From positions 372,001-436,000 of the forward strand of contig CAVSLN010000009.1 in NCBI GenBank assembly GCA_963728855.1: 64,000 bases of DNA, read 5' to 3'. Shown one piece after another: positions 7,702 to 14,484 of the stretch. The DNA is from AC-43 sp963728855 (GTDB lineage: Bacteria > Actinomycetota > Actinomycetes > Mycobacteriales > Micromonosporaceae). The position numbers and the translations under genes are program-made. Under the pieces are notes generated by a model, which was not told the DNA's origin, did no database searches, and saw only the letters and a program-made list of their open reading frames with translations. Numbering within the stretch: position 1 is the stretch's first letter; the number at the start of each line of letters is the position of its first letter.

Positions 7702-8466
7702 ATGTTTCGGCTCGGTGGGCGGGAGCTTGCGTCCCGGCTCATTCTCGGTACGGGCGGGGCGGCGAGCCTGTCGGCGCTGGCGGAGGCGATCACCGCCTCG
7801 GGTACGGAGCTGGTGACCGTCGCGCTGCGCCGCATCGACCCGGCGGCGACGGGTACCGGGCTGCTCGACGTACTGGACCGGTGCGGGGTCACGGTGCTAC
7901 CCAACACGGCCGGCTGCTACACCGCCACCGACGCGGTGACCGTGGCGCACCTGGCCCGGGAGGCGTTCGGTACCGACTGGGTGAAGCTGGAGGTGATCGG
8001 GGACGACCGGACCCTGCTGCCGGACGCGGTGGAGCTGGTCGCCGCGGCGGAGAAGCTGGTCGCGGACGGGTTCACCGTACTGCCCTACACCTCGGACGAC
8101 CCGGTGCTGGCGCGCCGCCTGGCCGACCTCGGCTGCGCCGCGGTCATGCCGGCCGGCGCGCCGATCGGCTCCGGACTCGGCATCGGCAACCCGCACCACA
8201 TCGCGCTGATCCGGGAGGCGGTGACCGTACCGGTGATCCTCGACGCGGGCATCGGTACGGCGTCGGACGCGGCGCTGGCGATGGAGCTGGGCTGTGACGG
8301 GGTGCTGCTGGCGAGCGCGGTGACCCGGGCCGCCGAGCCGGCCCGGATGGCGCGGGCGATGCGCCTGGCGGTCGAGGCGGGACGGCTGGCGTACACGGCG
8401 GGCCGGATCCCGAAACGGTTCCACGCTCTCGCGTCCACAGTGGACGAAGGGCGGCCGGACCTGTGA
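7702..8466 (+). CDS. thiG: thiazole synthase
   Basis: ThiG condenses deoxyxylulose phosphate, iminoglycine and ThiS thiocarboxylate into the thiazole phosphate. The 254-aa protein has LILGTGG, the Schiff-base lysine in WVKLEVIGD (K95), LPNTAGC, the SGLGIGNPHH loop and VPVILDAGIGTASDAA. A ribosome binding site (GGGAGGATG) sits inside the end of thiS. Its stop overlaps the next start (GTGA). Confidence 0.96.
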   Translation: MFRLGGRELASRLILGTGGAASLSALAEAITASGTELVTVALRRIDPAATGTGLLDVLDRCGVTVLPNTAGCYTATDAVTVAHLAREAFGTDWVKLEVIGDDRTLLPDAVELVAAAEKLVADGFTVLPYTSDDPVLARRLADLGCAAVMPAGAPIGSGLGIGNPHHIALIREAVTVPVILDAGIGTASDAALAMELGCDGVLLASAVTRAAEPARMARAMRLAVEAGRLAYTAGRIPKRFHALASTVDEGRPDL

Positions 8467-9035
8467 CGGTGTTGGTGTTGACGGATCGGGCTCAGGCGCG
8501 CTGGTCGCTGCGCGAGGTCATCGCGGCCGTGGTCGACGGTGGAGCGCGGTCGGTGGTGTTGCGGGAGAAGGATCTGCCGCGTCCGGAACGGGTCGAGCTG
8601 GCCGAAGCGCTGCGCGCCATCCTCGAGCCGGTGGGCGGGCGGCTGATCGTGGCGGGCCCGGATCCGTTGGGCGGCAACGCGGTGCACCTCGCGGCGACCG
8701 ATCCCACGCCAGACGGGGTCGGGTACCTGGGCCGGTCGTGTCACGACGCGGACGAGCTGAGCCGACTGTCCACAGAGGACTACGTGGTCGTCTCGCCGGT
8801 CTTCCCGACCGCATCGAAGCCGGGGTACGGGCCGGCGCTGGGACTGTACGGGTTGGCCGGGCTGGCTTGCCGTACCGCCACGCCGGTCTTCGGGCTGGGC
8901 GGCCTGGAGTCCCCAGCGCACGCCATCGCCTGCGTGGCCGCGGGCGCGGCCGGGGTGGCCGTGATGGGCGCCGTGATGCGCGCCGCCGACCCGGCCGCGA
9001 CAGTGGCGGAGTTCATCGCGGAGGTCGGCGCGTAA
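8463..9035 (+). CDS. second ThiE/TenI-family protein (thiamine phosphate synthase-like, possible thiazole tautomerase)
   Basis: The 190-aa protein is a paralogue of the ThiE at 5784. It has VVLREKDLPR, GRSCHDADEL, VVSPVFPTASKPGYG and VFGLGGL, the TIM-barrel motifs of the ThiE/TenI superfamily. The NDR motif of ThiE that helps bind the pyrimidine is replaced by AGPDPLGG. A Ser-Cys-His block is present instead of the ThiE equivalent. These changes favour a TenI-like thiazole tautomerase role over a second synthase, but this is inference. GTG 8463 overlaps the thiG stop, and the stop overlaps the thiD start (TAATG). Confidence 0.75.
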   Translation: MTVLVLTDRAQARWSLREVIAAVVDGGARSVVLREKDLPRPERVELAEALRAILEPVGGRLIVAGPDPLGGNAVHLAATDPTPDGVGYLGRSCHDADELSRLSTEDYVVVSPVFPTASKPGYGPALGLYGLAGLACRTATPVFGLGGLESPAHAIACVAAGAAGVAVMGAVMRAADPAATVAEFIAEVGA

Positions 9036-9820
9036 TGACGGCGACGCCGCCGGTGGTGCTGACGATCGCGGGCTCCGACCCGAGCGCGGGCGCCGGACTC
9101 CAGGCGGACCTCAAAACCTTTGCGGCGCAACGGGTGCACGGCGTCTGTGTGGTCACCGCGGTCACCACCCAGAACAGTCGCGGGGTGACCGATGTGTACC
9201 CGGTGCCGTCGACCGTCGTCGAGACCCAGCTCGACGCGGTGCTGGCGGACGTACGGGTGGCCGCGGTCAAGGTGGGCATGCTCGCCACCGCCGAGACCGC
9301 CGCCGTTGTCGCCGTACGGGCCAGGGACGGGCTCCTGCCGAACCTGGTGCTCGACCCGGTTCTGTTGTCCAGCAGTGGTTTCCGGCTCGGCGCTGCGGCG
9401 GCGGTCGAGCTTCTGCTGCCGTACGCGACCGTGGTGACCCCGAACGCGGGGGAGGCCGGTGCGCTGCTCGGCCGGCCGGTCACCACCGCGGCCGAGCTGG
9501 CCGACGCGGCCGGACAGCTGGCCGCGAGAGGGGTGAAGAACGTGGTCGTCACCGGCGGGGACAGCCCGGGTGAGGATGCGGTCGACGTGCTGTGGACGCC
9601 CGCCGGGGTCCGGTTCCTCACCGCGCCCCGGGTCGCCACCCGCAACACGCACGGCACGGGCTGCACGTTCGCCGCGGCGGTCGCCGCGCGGCTGGCGCTC
9701 GGCGACGACCTACCGGATGCGTTGCAGGAAGCCAAGAACTACGTGACCCGCGCGCTGCGCGGCGCCGCGGACTGGGACCTGGGGAGCGGGACCGGCCCGC
9801 TCAACCATTTAAACATCTAG
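9035..9820 (+). CDS. thiD: hydroxymethylpyrimidine/phosphomethylpyrimidine kinase
   Basis: ThiD phosphorylates HMP and then HMP-P to the diphosphate used by ThiE. The 261-aa ribokinase-fold protein starts at ATG 9035, overlapping the previous stop. It has TIAGSDPSAGAGLQADLK (10-27), the VDPVLLSSSG-like segment (VLDPVLLSSSG) and the anion-hole motif NTHGTGCTFAAA near the C-terminus. Its stop lies inside a CTAG-rich palindrome that separates it from thiC. Confidence 0.95.
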   Translation: MTATPPVVLTIAGSDPSAGAGLQADLKTFAAQRVHGVCVVTAVTTQNSRGVTDVYPVPSTVVETQLDAVLADVRVAAVKVGMLATAETAAVVAVRARDGLLPNLVLDPVLLSSSGFRLGAAAAVELLLPYATVVTPNAGEAGALLGRPVTTAAELADAAGQLAARGVKNVVVTGGDSPGEDAVDVLWTPAGVRFLTAPRVATRNTHGTGCTFAAAVAARLALGDDLPDALQEAKNYVTRALRGAADWDLGSGTGPLNHLNI

Positions 9821-9832
9821 ATATCTAGCTAG
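9813..9832. repeat. CTAG-rich palindrome over the thiD stop
   Basis: CTAGATATCTAG (9817-9828) is a perfect 12-bp palindrome, followed at once by another CTAG. ATCTAG is duplicated with period 8. The result is three TAG triplets in 15 bases, the first being the thiD stop. CTAG is rare in high-G+C actinobacterial DNA, and with the TTTAAA just upstream this is a small A+T island in the thiD-thiC spacer. Confidence 0.8.
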
Positions 9833-9845
9833 TGGGGGAGAACAG

Positions 9846-11420
9846 ATGAAAGGGTACGTGCAGGGGTCGCGGCCGGACATCCGGGTGCCGTTCCGGGAGG
9901 TGCCGCTGTCCGGGGACAACCCGCCGGTACGGCTCTACGACACGTCGGGGCCGGTGCCGGACGGGCCGGCCGACGGGTTGCCGGCGGTACGGGCGCCGTG
10001 GCTCGCCGAGCGGCCGGGCGGCGGTACCCAGCTCCGGTTCGCCCGCGCCGGGGTGGTGACGCCGGAGATGGAGTACGTGGCGCTGCGCGAAGGGGTACCG
10101 GCGTCGCTGGTGCTCGACGAGCTGGCCGCCGGCCGGGCCGTACTGCCCGTCAACGTGAACCATCCCGAGGCCGAGCCGATGATCATCGGCAAGCGGTTCC
10201 TCGTGAAGGTCAACGCGAACATCGGCACCTCGGCGGTAACGTCCACTGTGGACGAAGAGGTGGCCAAGCTGCGCTGGGCCACGCGCTGGGGCGCCGACAC
10301 CGTGATGGACCTGTCCACCGGCAGGCGCATCCACGAGACCCGCGAGGCGATCCTGCGCAACTCCCCCGTGCCGATCGGCACCGTACCGATCTACCAGGCG
10401 CTGGAGAAGGTCGGCGGGGACCCGACGAAGCTGTCCTGGGAGGTCTACCGGGACACCGTGGTCGAGCAGGCCGAGCAGGGCGTGGACTACATGACCGTAC
10501 ACGCGGGCGTGCTGCTGCGGTACGTCCCGCTCGCGGTCAACCGGGTCACCGGGATCGTGTCGCGTGGCGGCTCGCTGCTGGCCGCCTGGTGCCTGGCGCG
10601 CCACCGGGAGAACTTCCTCTACACGCACTTCGAGGAGCTGTGCGAGATCTTCGCCCGGTACGACATCACGTTCTCGCTCGGCGACGGCCTGCGCCCGGGC
10701 TCGGTCGCGGACGCCAACGACGAGGCGCAGCTCGCGGAGCTGAAGACGTTGGGCGAGCTGACGACGATCGCGTGGCAGCACGACGTGCAGACGATGATCG
10801 AGGGCCCGGGTCACGTACCGATGCACAAGATCAAGGAGAACGTCGACCTCCAGCAGAGGTGGTGCCACGAGGCGCCGTTCTACACGCTCGGACCGCTCAC
10901 CACGGACATCGCGCCGGCGTACGACCACATCACCTCGGCCATCGGCGCCGCGATGATCGCCATGTACGGCACCGCGATGCTCTGCTACGTCACCCCGAAG
11001 GAGCACCTCGGGCTGCCGACCAAGGAGGACGTGAAGGCGGGCGTGATCGCGTACAAGATCGCGGCGCACGCGGCCGACATCGCCAAGGGGCACCCGGGCG
11101 CGCAGGCGTGGGACGACGCGCTGTCCAAGGCGCGTTTCGAGTTCCGCTGGGAGGACCAGTTCAACCTGGCGCTGGACCCGGACACCGCGCGGGCATACCA
11201 CGACGAGACGCTGCCGGCCGAGCCGGCCAAGACGGCCCACTTCTGCTCGATGTGCGGGCCCAAGTTCTGCTCCATGAAGATCACCCAGGATCTTCAGCGG
11301 TACGCGTCGGAGCACGGCGTGAGCCTCGACGACGCCGTGTCGGCGGGGATGACCGAGAAGTCGGAGGAGTTCGTGGCGTCGGGCGCGGCGGTGTACCTGC
11401 CGTTGCCTGAGCCGGCGTAG
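9846..11420 (+). CDS. thiC: phosphomethylpyrimidine synthase ThiC
   Basis: ThiC is a radical SAM enzyme that rearranges aminoimidazole ribotide to HMP phosphate. The 524-aa length is usual for actinobacteria. The C-terminal CSMCGPKFCSMK supplies the CX2CX4C ligands of the [4Fe-4S] cluster. NVNHPEAEPMIIGKRF, SLGDGLRPGS and EGPGHVPMHKIKENV are further conserved blocks. A GGGGGAG ribosome binding site precedes ATG 9846 within the 25-bp spacer after thiD, so it is likely cotranscribed under the same riboswitch. Confidence 0.97.
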   Translation: MKGYVQGSRPDIRVPFREVPLSGDNPPVRLYDTSGPVPDGPADGLPAVRAPWLAERPGGGTQLRFARAGVVTPEMEYVALREGVPASLVLDELAAGRAVLPVNVNHPEAEPMIIGKRFLVKVNANIGTSAVTSTVDEEVAKLRWATRWGADTVMDLSTGRRIHETREAILRNSPVPIGTVPIYQALEKVGGDPTKLSWEVYRDTVVEQAEQGVDYMTVHAGVLLRYVPLAVNRVTGIVSRGGSLLAAWCLARHRENFLYTHFEELCEIFARYDITFSLGDGLRPGSVADANDEAQLAELKTLGELTTIAWQHDVQTMIEGPGHVPMHKIKENVDLQQRWCHEAPFYTLGPLTTDIAPAYDHITSAIGAAMIAMYGTAMLCYVTPKEHLGLPTKEDVKAGVIAYKIAAHAADIAKGHPGAQAWDDALSKARFEFRWEDQFNLALDPDTARAYHDETLPAEPAKTAHFCSMCGPKFCSMKITQDLQRYASEHGVSLDDAVSAGMTEKSEEFVASGAAVYLPLPEPA

Positions 11421-11429
11421 CGCGGGCCG

Positions 11430-11846
11430 GTGCGTCGACTGCTGTCGCCCCGGCTACCCGCCCTGGCGGCGCTGGCTGTCATCCTGGTCGCCGGTCTGGC
11501 GGTACGTTCGCAGACGGGCGGCGCCTTCGCCAAGTACGCCGGCGTCGCCCTGTACGGTGCGCTGGCCTACGCCGTCGTCGTGTGCCTGGTGCCCCGTGCC
11601 GCGCCCGTGGTGGCCGGCGCGGTGGCACTGGCGTGGTGCTGGGCGGTCGAGCTCGCGCAGCTGACGCCGGTACCGGCGGCCTTGTCGGCCCGCAGCACGC
11701 TGGCCCGCCTGGTGCTCGGCAGCACGTTCAACGTGCCGGACCTGGCCTGGTACGCCGTCGGCATCGCGCCGATGCTCGGCCTGCACTGGGTGCACCGCCG
11801 CCGGACCCGTCGCGCCGTTACCAGAAGAGGCGCCAGAGTGGGGTAG
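11430..11846 (+). CDS. DUF2809 membrane protein
   Basis: This 138-aa protein starts at GTG 11430, only 9 bases after thiC. It has about four hydrophobic helices. The DUF2809 features are AKYAGVALYGAL, the VELAQL segment in helix 3, and GSTFNVPDLAWYAVG. DUF2809 proteins are small inner-membrane proteins of unknown function. Its place at the end of the thi operon may be chance or could mean riboswitch control as well. Confidence 0.8.
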   Translation: MRRLLSPRLPALAALAVILVAGLAVRSQTGGAFAKYAGVALYGALAYAVVVCLVPRAAPVVAGAVALAWCWAVELAQLTPVPAALSARSTLARLVLGSTFNVPDLAWYAVGIAPMLGLHWVHRRRTRRAVTRRGARVG

Positions 11847-11859
11847 TGGTCTCGGCGTG

Positions 11860-11878
11860 TTACTCACGTAGTGAGTAA
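11860..11878. promoter_or_regulatory. perfect inverted repeat TTACTCAC-GTA-GTGAGTAA (operator or short terminator)
   Basis: Two 8-base arms (11860-11867 and 11871-11878) surround a 3-base spacer, centred in the convergent gap between the DUF2809 gene and the minus-strand island gene. The sequence is A+T-rich against its surroundings. The arms are short and the loop small, so a dimeric regulator site is as likely as a terminator. It sits at one edge of the Scr1 island. Confidence 0.55.
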
Positions 11879-11887
11879 ATACAACTC

Positions 11888-12259
11888 TCAGTTGTGCGGC
11901 GATTCGAGCACCTGTGCCCCTGCGGGCACCGTCCACGCCGAAGCCTGCCGGCCGGCGGAGACGAGCATCCGGCCGAGCGCGTAGGCGCGCTCGCCGGGGA
12001 GTACGACGTAGTACTCATCGTCCTCGACCTCGGAGTCGAAGCATGGGAACGTCATCATCAGCTCCACGGCGACTCCCCCGCTTTCGGGGTAGCCCGGTAC
12101 GGGCCTGCCCTCGGTGATCCGGACGCTCGCCCGGATCCGGTTGCGCGGATGCGGCTCCAGCACGAGCCGCGCCGAGAAATGCGTGCCGTGCGACGCTCTG
12201 GTGACCGAGCAGTTGCTGCGGTCGCACCACGCCGGGTGCGCCACGAACACACCGTCCAT
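11888..12259 (-). CDS. small protein with N-terminal WC motif (DUF6907-like), function unknown
   Basis: The 123-aa product begins at ATG 12259 behind GGGAGTGACAGT. It opens with HPAWCDRSNC, and further on it has a polar beta-rich middle and a helical GERAYALGRMLVSAGRQA segment. The Trp-Cys opening and the C-terminal helix resemble DUF6907-type proteins that lie beside Scr1/DUF5753 regulators in actinomycetes. That match is from memory and is tentative. It is divergent from the three-gene unit at 12629-14398. A decayed copy of its last 16 or so codons lies on the far side of that unit at 14407-14458. Confidence 0.65.
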   Translation of the reverse strand: MDGVFVAHPAWCDRSNCSVTRASHGTHFSARLVLEPHPRNRIRASVRITEGRPVPGYPESGGVAVELMMTFPCFDSEVEDDEYYVVLPGERAYALGRMLVSAGRQASAWTVPAGAQVLESPHN

Positions 12260-12628
12260 TACTGTCACTCCCTTCGGCGGTAGACAGTCGCCGCGATGCC
12301 TGCTCTCCCCGGACCGGCCGCGGCCGCACGGTTGCCGCGGCAGACGGTCAATCCGGAATTCATTTGCTCGGTAGGCGCCGGAACGGGCGGGCGACTTATG
12401 CGGTGTATCCCAGTTTGCCGACCGGGGAGTGGCCGCTTGCCAGCACCCGTCCCGGTGCCCTGGTCGGTGACTGTAGGGTGCCCGTGGACCGGCGGGGAAG
12501 AAAGTTGCGCGGTGTTCCTTCCATTCACATGCGCGCTTCTCAAAGGCATGTTTGGCCCCTTGACGCCGGGGTGGTTGCACAGGACGATCCAGGTAGGCTG
12601 AGCAACGTCTTGAGGCAGGAGGAGGATC
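12260..12628. other. divergent intergenic region of the Scr1 island
   Basis: These 369 bases hold no convincing gene. G+C is a little lower than in the surrounding genes. On the plus strand TTGACG (12560-12565) is a possible -35 box, with a weak GACGAT 17 bases downstream. A strong ribosome binding site, AGGAGGAGG (about 12617-12625), lies just before ATG 12629. The promoters of both divergent transcripts must lie here. Confidence 0.5.
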
Positions 12629-13006
12629 ATGGAACTACGGTTCCTGGGCAAAGACTCCAGCCCGCAGGAGTCGCCGACGTTGTATTCCACCGACCGCGAG
12701 TCGTACATCGTGCAGGGATGGATCGTGACGGACGTCGACATCCTGGCTGGGCTCGACCTGACCGATGAGGAGACCATCGTGGAGGTACCAGCCCGGCTCC
12801 TCACGTTCCTCGCCGAGGATGGCGTTGAGGGTGCGGTCGGCAACCTCGTAGTGCCAATCATGCATGTCAAGGACAACGGCAACTACCTCGTCAAGGGGAG
12901 GAGGGTCAGCGACCCGACTGCCCTCGACATCATGCGCATTCCGGATCACGAGACCTGTGTGGAGGTCGCGAAGGCGGCCATGCTGGCCCTGCTCGCTGGG
13001 CGGTAG
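12629..13006 (+). CDS. conserved actinobacterial small protein (MELRFLG type) of the Scr1 module
   Basis: The 125-aa protein begins MELRFLGKDSSPQESPTLY and contains VQGWIVTD and IVEVPARLL, a pattern I recall from small actinomycete proteins encoded beside DUF6879 and Scr1-type regulators. No catalytic motif is seen. It is acidic, soluble and without signal peptide. A very strong ribosome binding site precedes ATG 12629. Two bases separate it from the DUF6879 gene, so the three genes form one operon. Confidence 0.75.
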   Translation: MELRFLGKDSSPQESPTLYSTDRESYIVQGWIVTDVDILAGLDLTDEETIVEVPARLLTFLAEDGVEGAVGNLVVPIMHVKDNGNYLVKGRRVSDPTALDIMRIPDHETCVEVAKAAMLALLAGR

Positions 13007-13008
13007 CG

Positions 13009-13527
13009 TTGGAGCGCATCTCCGCCGTCGATCGTGATGCCTTCTTCGGTAGCTTCCGGCGCGAGGCGCTACACCTTGAGACACGCGACGTCTACGGCAC
13101 CGAGATCGAGAACGAGCCGTTGCGTAGGTGGCGAGCAGGCGAGCCGGATGATCTGGCCTGGTTCCAACCATGGCTGGCCGAGGTACGGCAGAACGTTCGG
13201 GCCGGCAAGGCGTACCGGCGCGTGCGCCTCGTTTCCGAGCCGGTCTCGGACTACATCCGGTTCGAGCACAGTCATGCCCACCACGCGGTTGAGGCCGGTG
13301 AGGACATTCGCTGGCTGCCCCGCCGCCTTGCCTCCGGGCTGTTGTTTCCTGGCAACGACGTCTGGATGTTCGACGGCGAGATAGCGGCATTTACCGTCTT
13401 CTCGGCAACTGGGGCGCCGGTCGAACGGCTCGTAACCCGGGATCCGGTCGTCCTGGAGCGCTGCACCGCGGCCTTCGAGGCGGCGTGGCCGGTCGCGATC
13501 CCGCACAGCGAGTACAAGCCCGCGTAA
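13009..13527 (+). CDS. DUF6879 family protein
   Basis: This 172-aa protein starts at TTG 13009 directly after the previous stop. It has LETRDVYGTEIENEPLRRW near the N-terminus. Further on come RRVRLVSEPVSDYIRFEH and a C-terminal block with WMFDGEIAAFTVF, as in DUF6879 proteins that accompany Scr1 regulators. The fold and function are unknown. It may be the effector that the HTH partner controls or binds, by analogy with BldB/WhiJ pairs. This is inference. Confidence 0.8.
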   Translation: MERISAVDRDAFFGSFRREALHLETRDVYGTEIENEPLRRWRAGEPDDLAWFQPWLAEVRQNVRAGKAYRRVRLVSEPVSDYIRFEHSHAHHAVEAGEDIRWLPRRLASGLLFPGNDVWMFDGEIAAFTVFSATGAPVERLVTRDPVVLERCTAAFEAAWPVAIPHSEYKPA

Positions 13528-13528
13528 C

Positions 13529-14398
13529 TTGTCGACCCCAGTCCAGCAAGCGCGCGAGGCGCTCGGCGTCCGGCTCCGTGAGATCCGCAAGGAGGCGAGC
13601 CTTACGGGACGGGCGCTGGCGACAGCGGCTGGCTGGCACTTCACCAAGATAAGCAAGCTGGAGCACGGTGACCAGAATCCGTCGGAGGACGATATCCGGG
13701 TCTGGTGCCGCGCCTGCAATGCCGCAGACCAGGAAGCTGATCTCATCGCTACCGTCCGGCATATCGAGACGATGTACGTCGAGTGGCGCCGCCGGATGCG
13801 TACCGGCCTCAAGCACTCCCAGGTCGTATCCCTGCCGCTGTACGAACGCACCAAACTCTTTCGCGTCTATGAGTCGCTCGTCATTCCCGGCTTGCTGCAC
13901 ACCGCCGACTACGCCGCTGCGATCTTCCGCTCATGGGTCAACTTCCTTGACCTACCCGACGATGTCGACGAAGCCGTGCGGGCGCGTATGGAGCGCCAGC
14001 AGGTCCTGTACAACGGCGACCGCCGGTTTCTGTTCGTACTCGAGGAGCAGGCGCTACGGACGCGGGTAGGCGACGCGGAAACCATGGCGGGCCAGCTTGA
14101 CCGGGTACTGGCCGTCATGTCACTTCCCCGGGTCAGCCTCGGCATCGTTCCGGCCATGGGCGAGCGTCATGTCTACGCCCAAGGCAGCTTCTGGATCTTT
14201 GACGAGTCGACGGTGAGGGTTGATGGCGTGTCAGCGGGACTGGAGATCAGCCAACCCCGGGAAATCGCGGTCTACGTCCAAGCATTCGTTCAGCACCAGC
14301 GAGCAGCGGTGTACGGGGCACCGGCACGGCTGTTGATCCAGCGCGCATTGGGCGATCTTCGGCTCGGGGCTCCGGGGGAACCCGGCAACGCCGATTGA
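13529..14398 (+). CDS. Scr1 family (HTH-XRE plus DUF5753) transcriptional regulator
   Basis: The 289-aa protein starts at TTG 13529, one base after the DUF6879 stop. Residues 8-65 form an XRE helix-turn-helix (LREIRKEASLTGRALA, then WHFTKISKLEHGDQNPSEDD). The C-terminal two thirds is the DUF5753/Scr1 domain, with FRVYESLVIPGLLHTADYA and VSLGIVPAMGERH typical. Relatives include WhiJ-type developmental regulators of Streptomyces, which usually work with a small DUF397 partner. Here the partner genes are instead DUF6879 and the MELRFLG protein. Confidence 0.9.
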   Translation: MSTPVQQAREALGVRLREIRKEASLTGRALATAAGWHFTKISKLEHGDQNPSEDDIRVWCRACNAADQEADLIATVRHIETMYVEWRRRMRTGLKHSQVVSLPLYERTKLFRVYESLVIPGLLHTADYAAAIFRSWVNFLDLPDDVDEAVRARMERQQVLYNGDRRFLFVLEEQALRTRVGDAETMAGQLDRVLAVMSLPRVSLGIVPAMGERHVYAQGSFWIFDESTVRVDGVSAGLEISQPREIAVYVQAFVQHQRAAVYGAPARLLIQRALGDLRLGAPGEPGNAD

Positions 14399-14406
14399 GC
14401 GCGCTC

Positions 14407-14458
14407 ACTCTCAGCTGTACGGCACTTCGAGCACCCATGCGCCCGCGACACCGTCCAC
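14407..14458 (-). pseudogene. remnant of the 3' end of a DUF6907-like gene, direct repeat of 11884-11936
   Basis: About 52 bases match 11884-11936 at roughly 43 of 53 positions with one single-base gap. Read on the minus strand the remnant encodes VAGAWVLEVPYS and a stop, the counterpart of VPAGAQVLESPHN and stop in the gene at 11888. The match ends at an iterated palindrome (14453-14465). The two copies therefore bracket the Scr1 operon in the same orientation. Confidence 0.6.
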
Positions 14459-14465
14459 AATGGAC
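14453..14465. repeat. iterated palindrome copy (GTCCA-CAA-TGGAC)
   Basis: One of about a dozen copies in this window of a 13-bp palindrome with consensus GTCCAC(A/T)GTGGAC. This copy is intergenic and lies at the right edge of the Scr1 island. Confidence 0.7.
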
Positions 14466-14484
14466 AGTACCGGGCGGGGTGGGA

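Noticed and set aside
9825..11315. 496-aa minus-strand ORF opposite thiC
   Set aside because: Antisense shadow of thiC with no recognisable motif.
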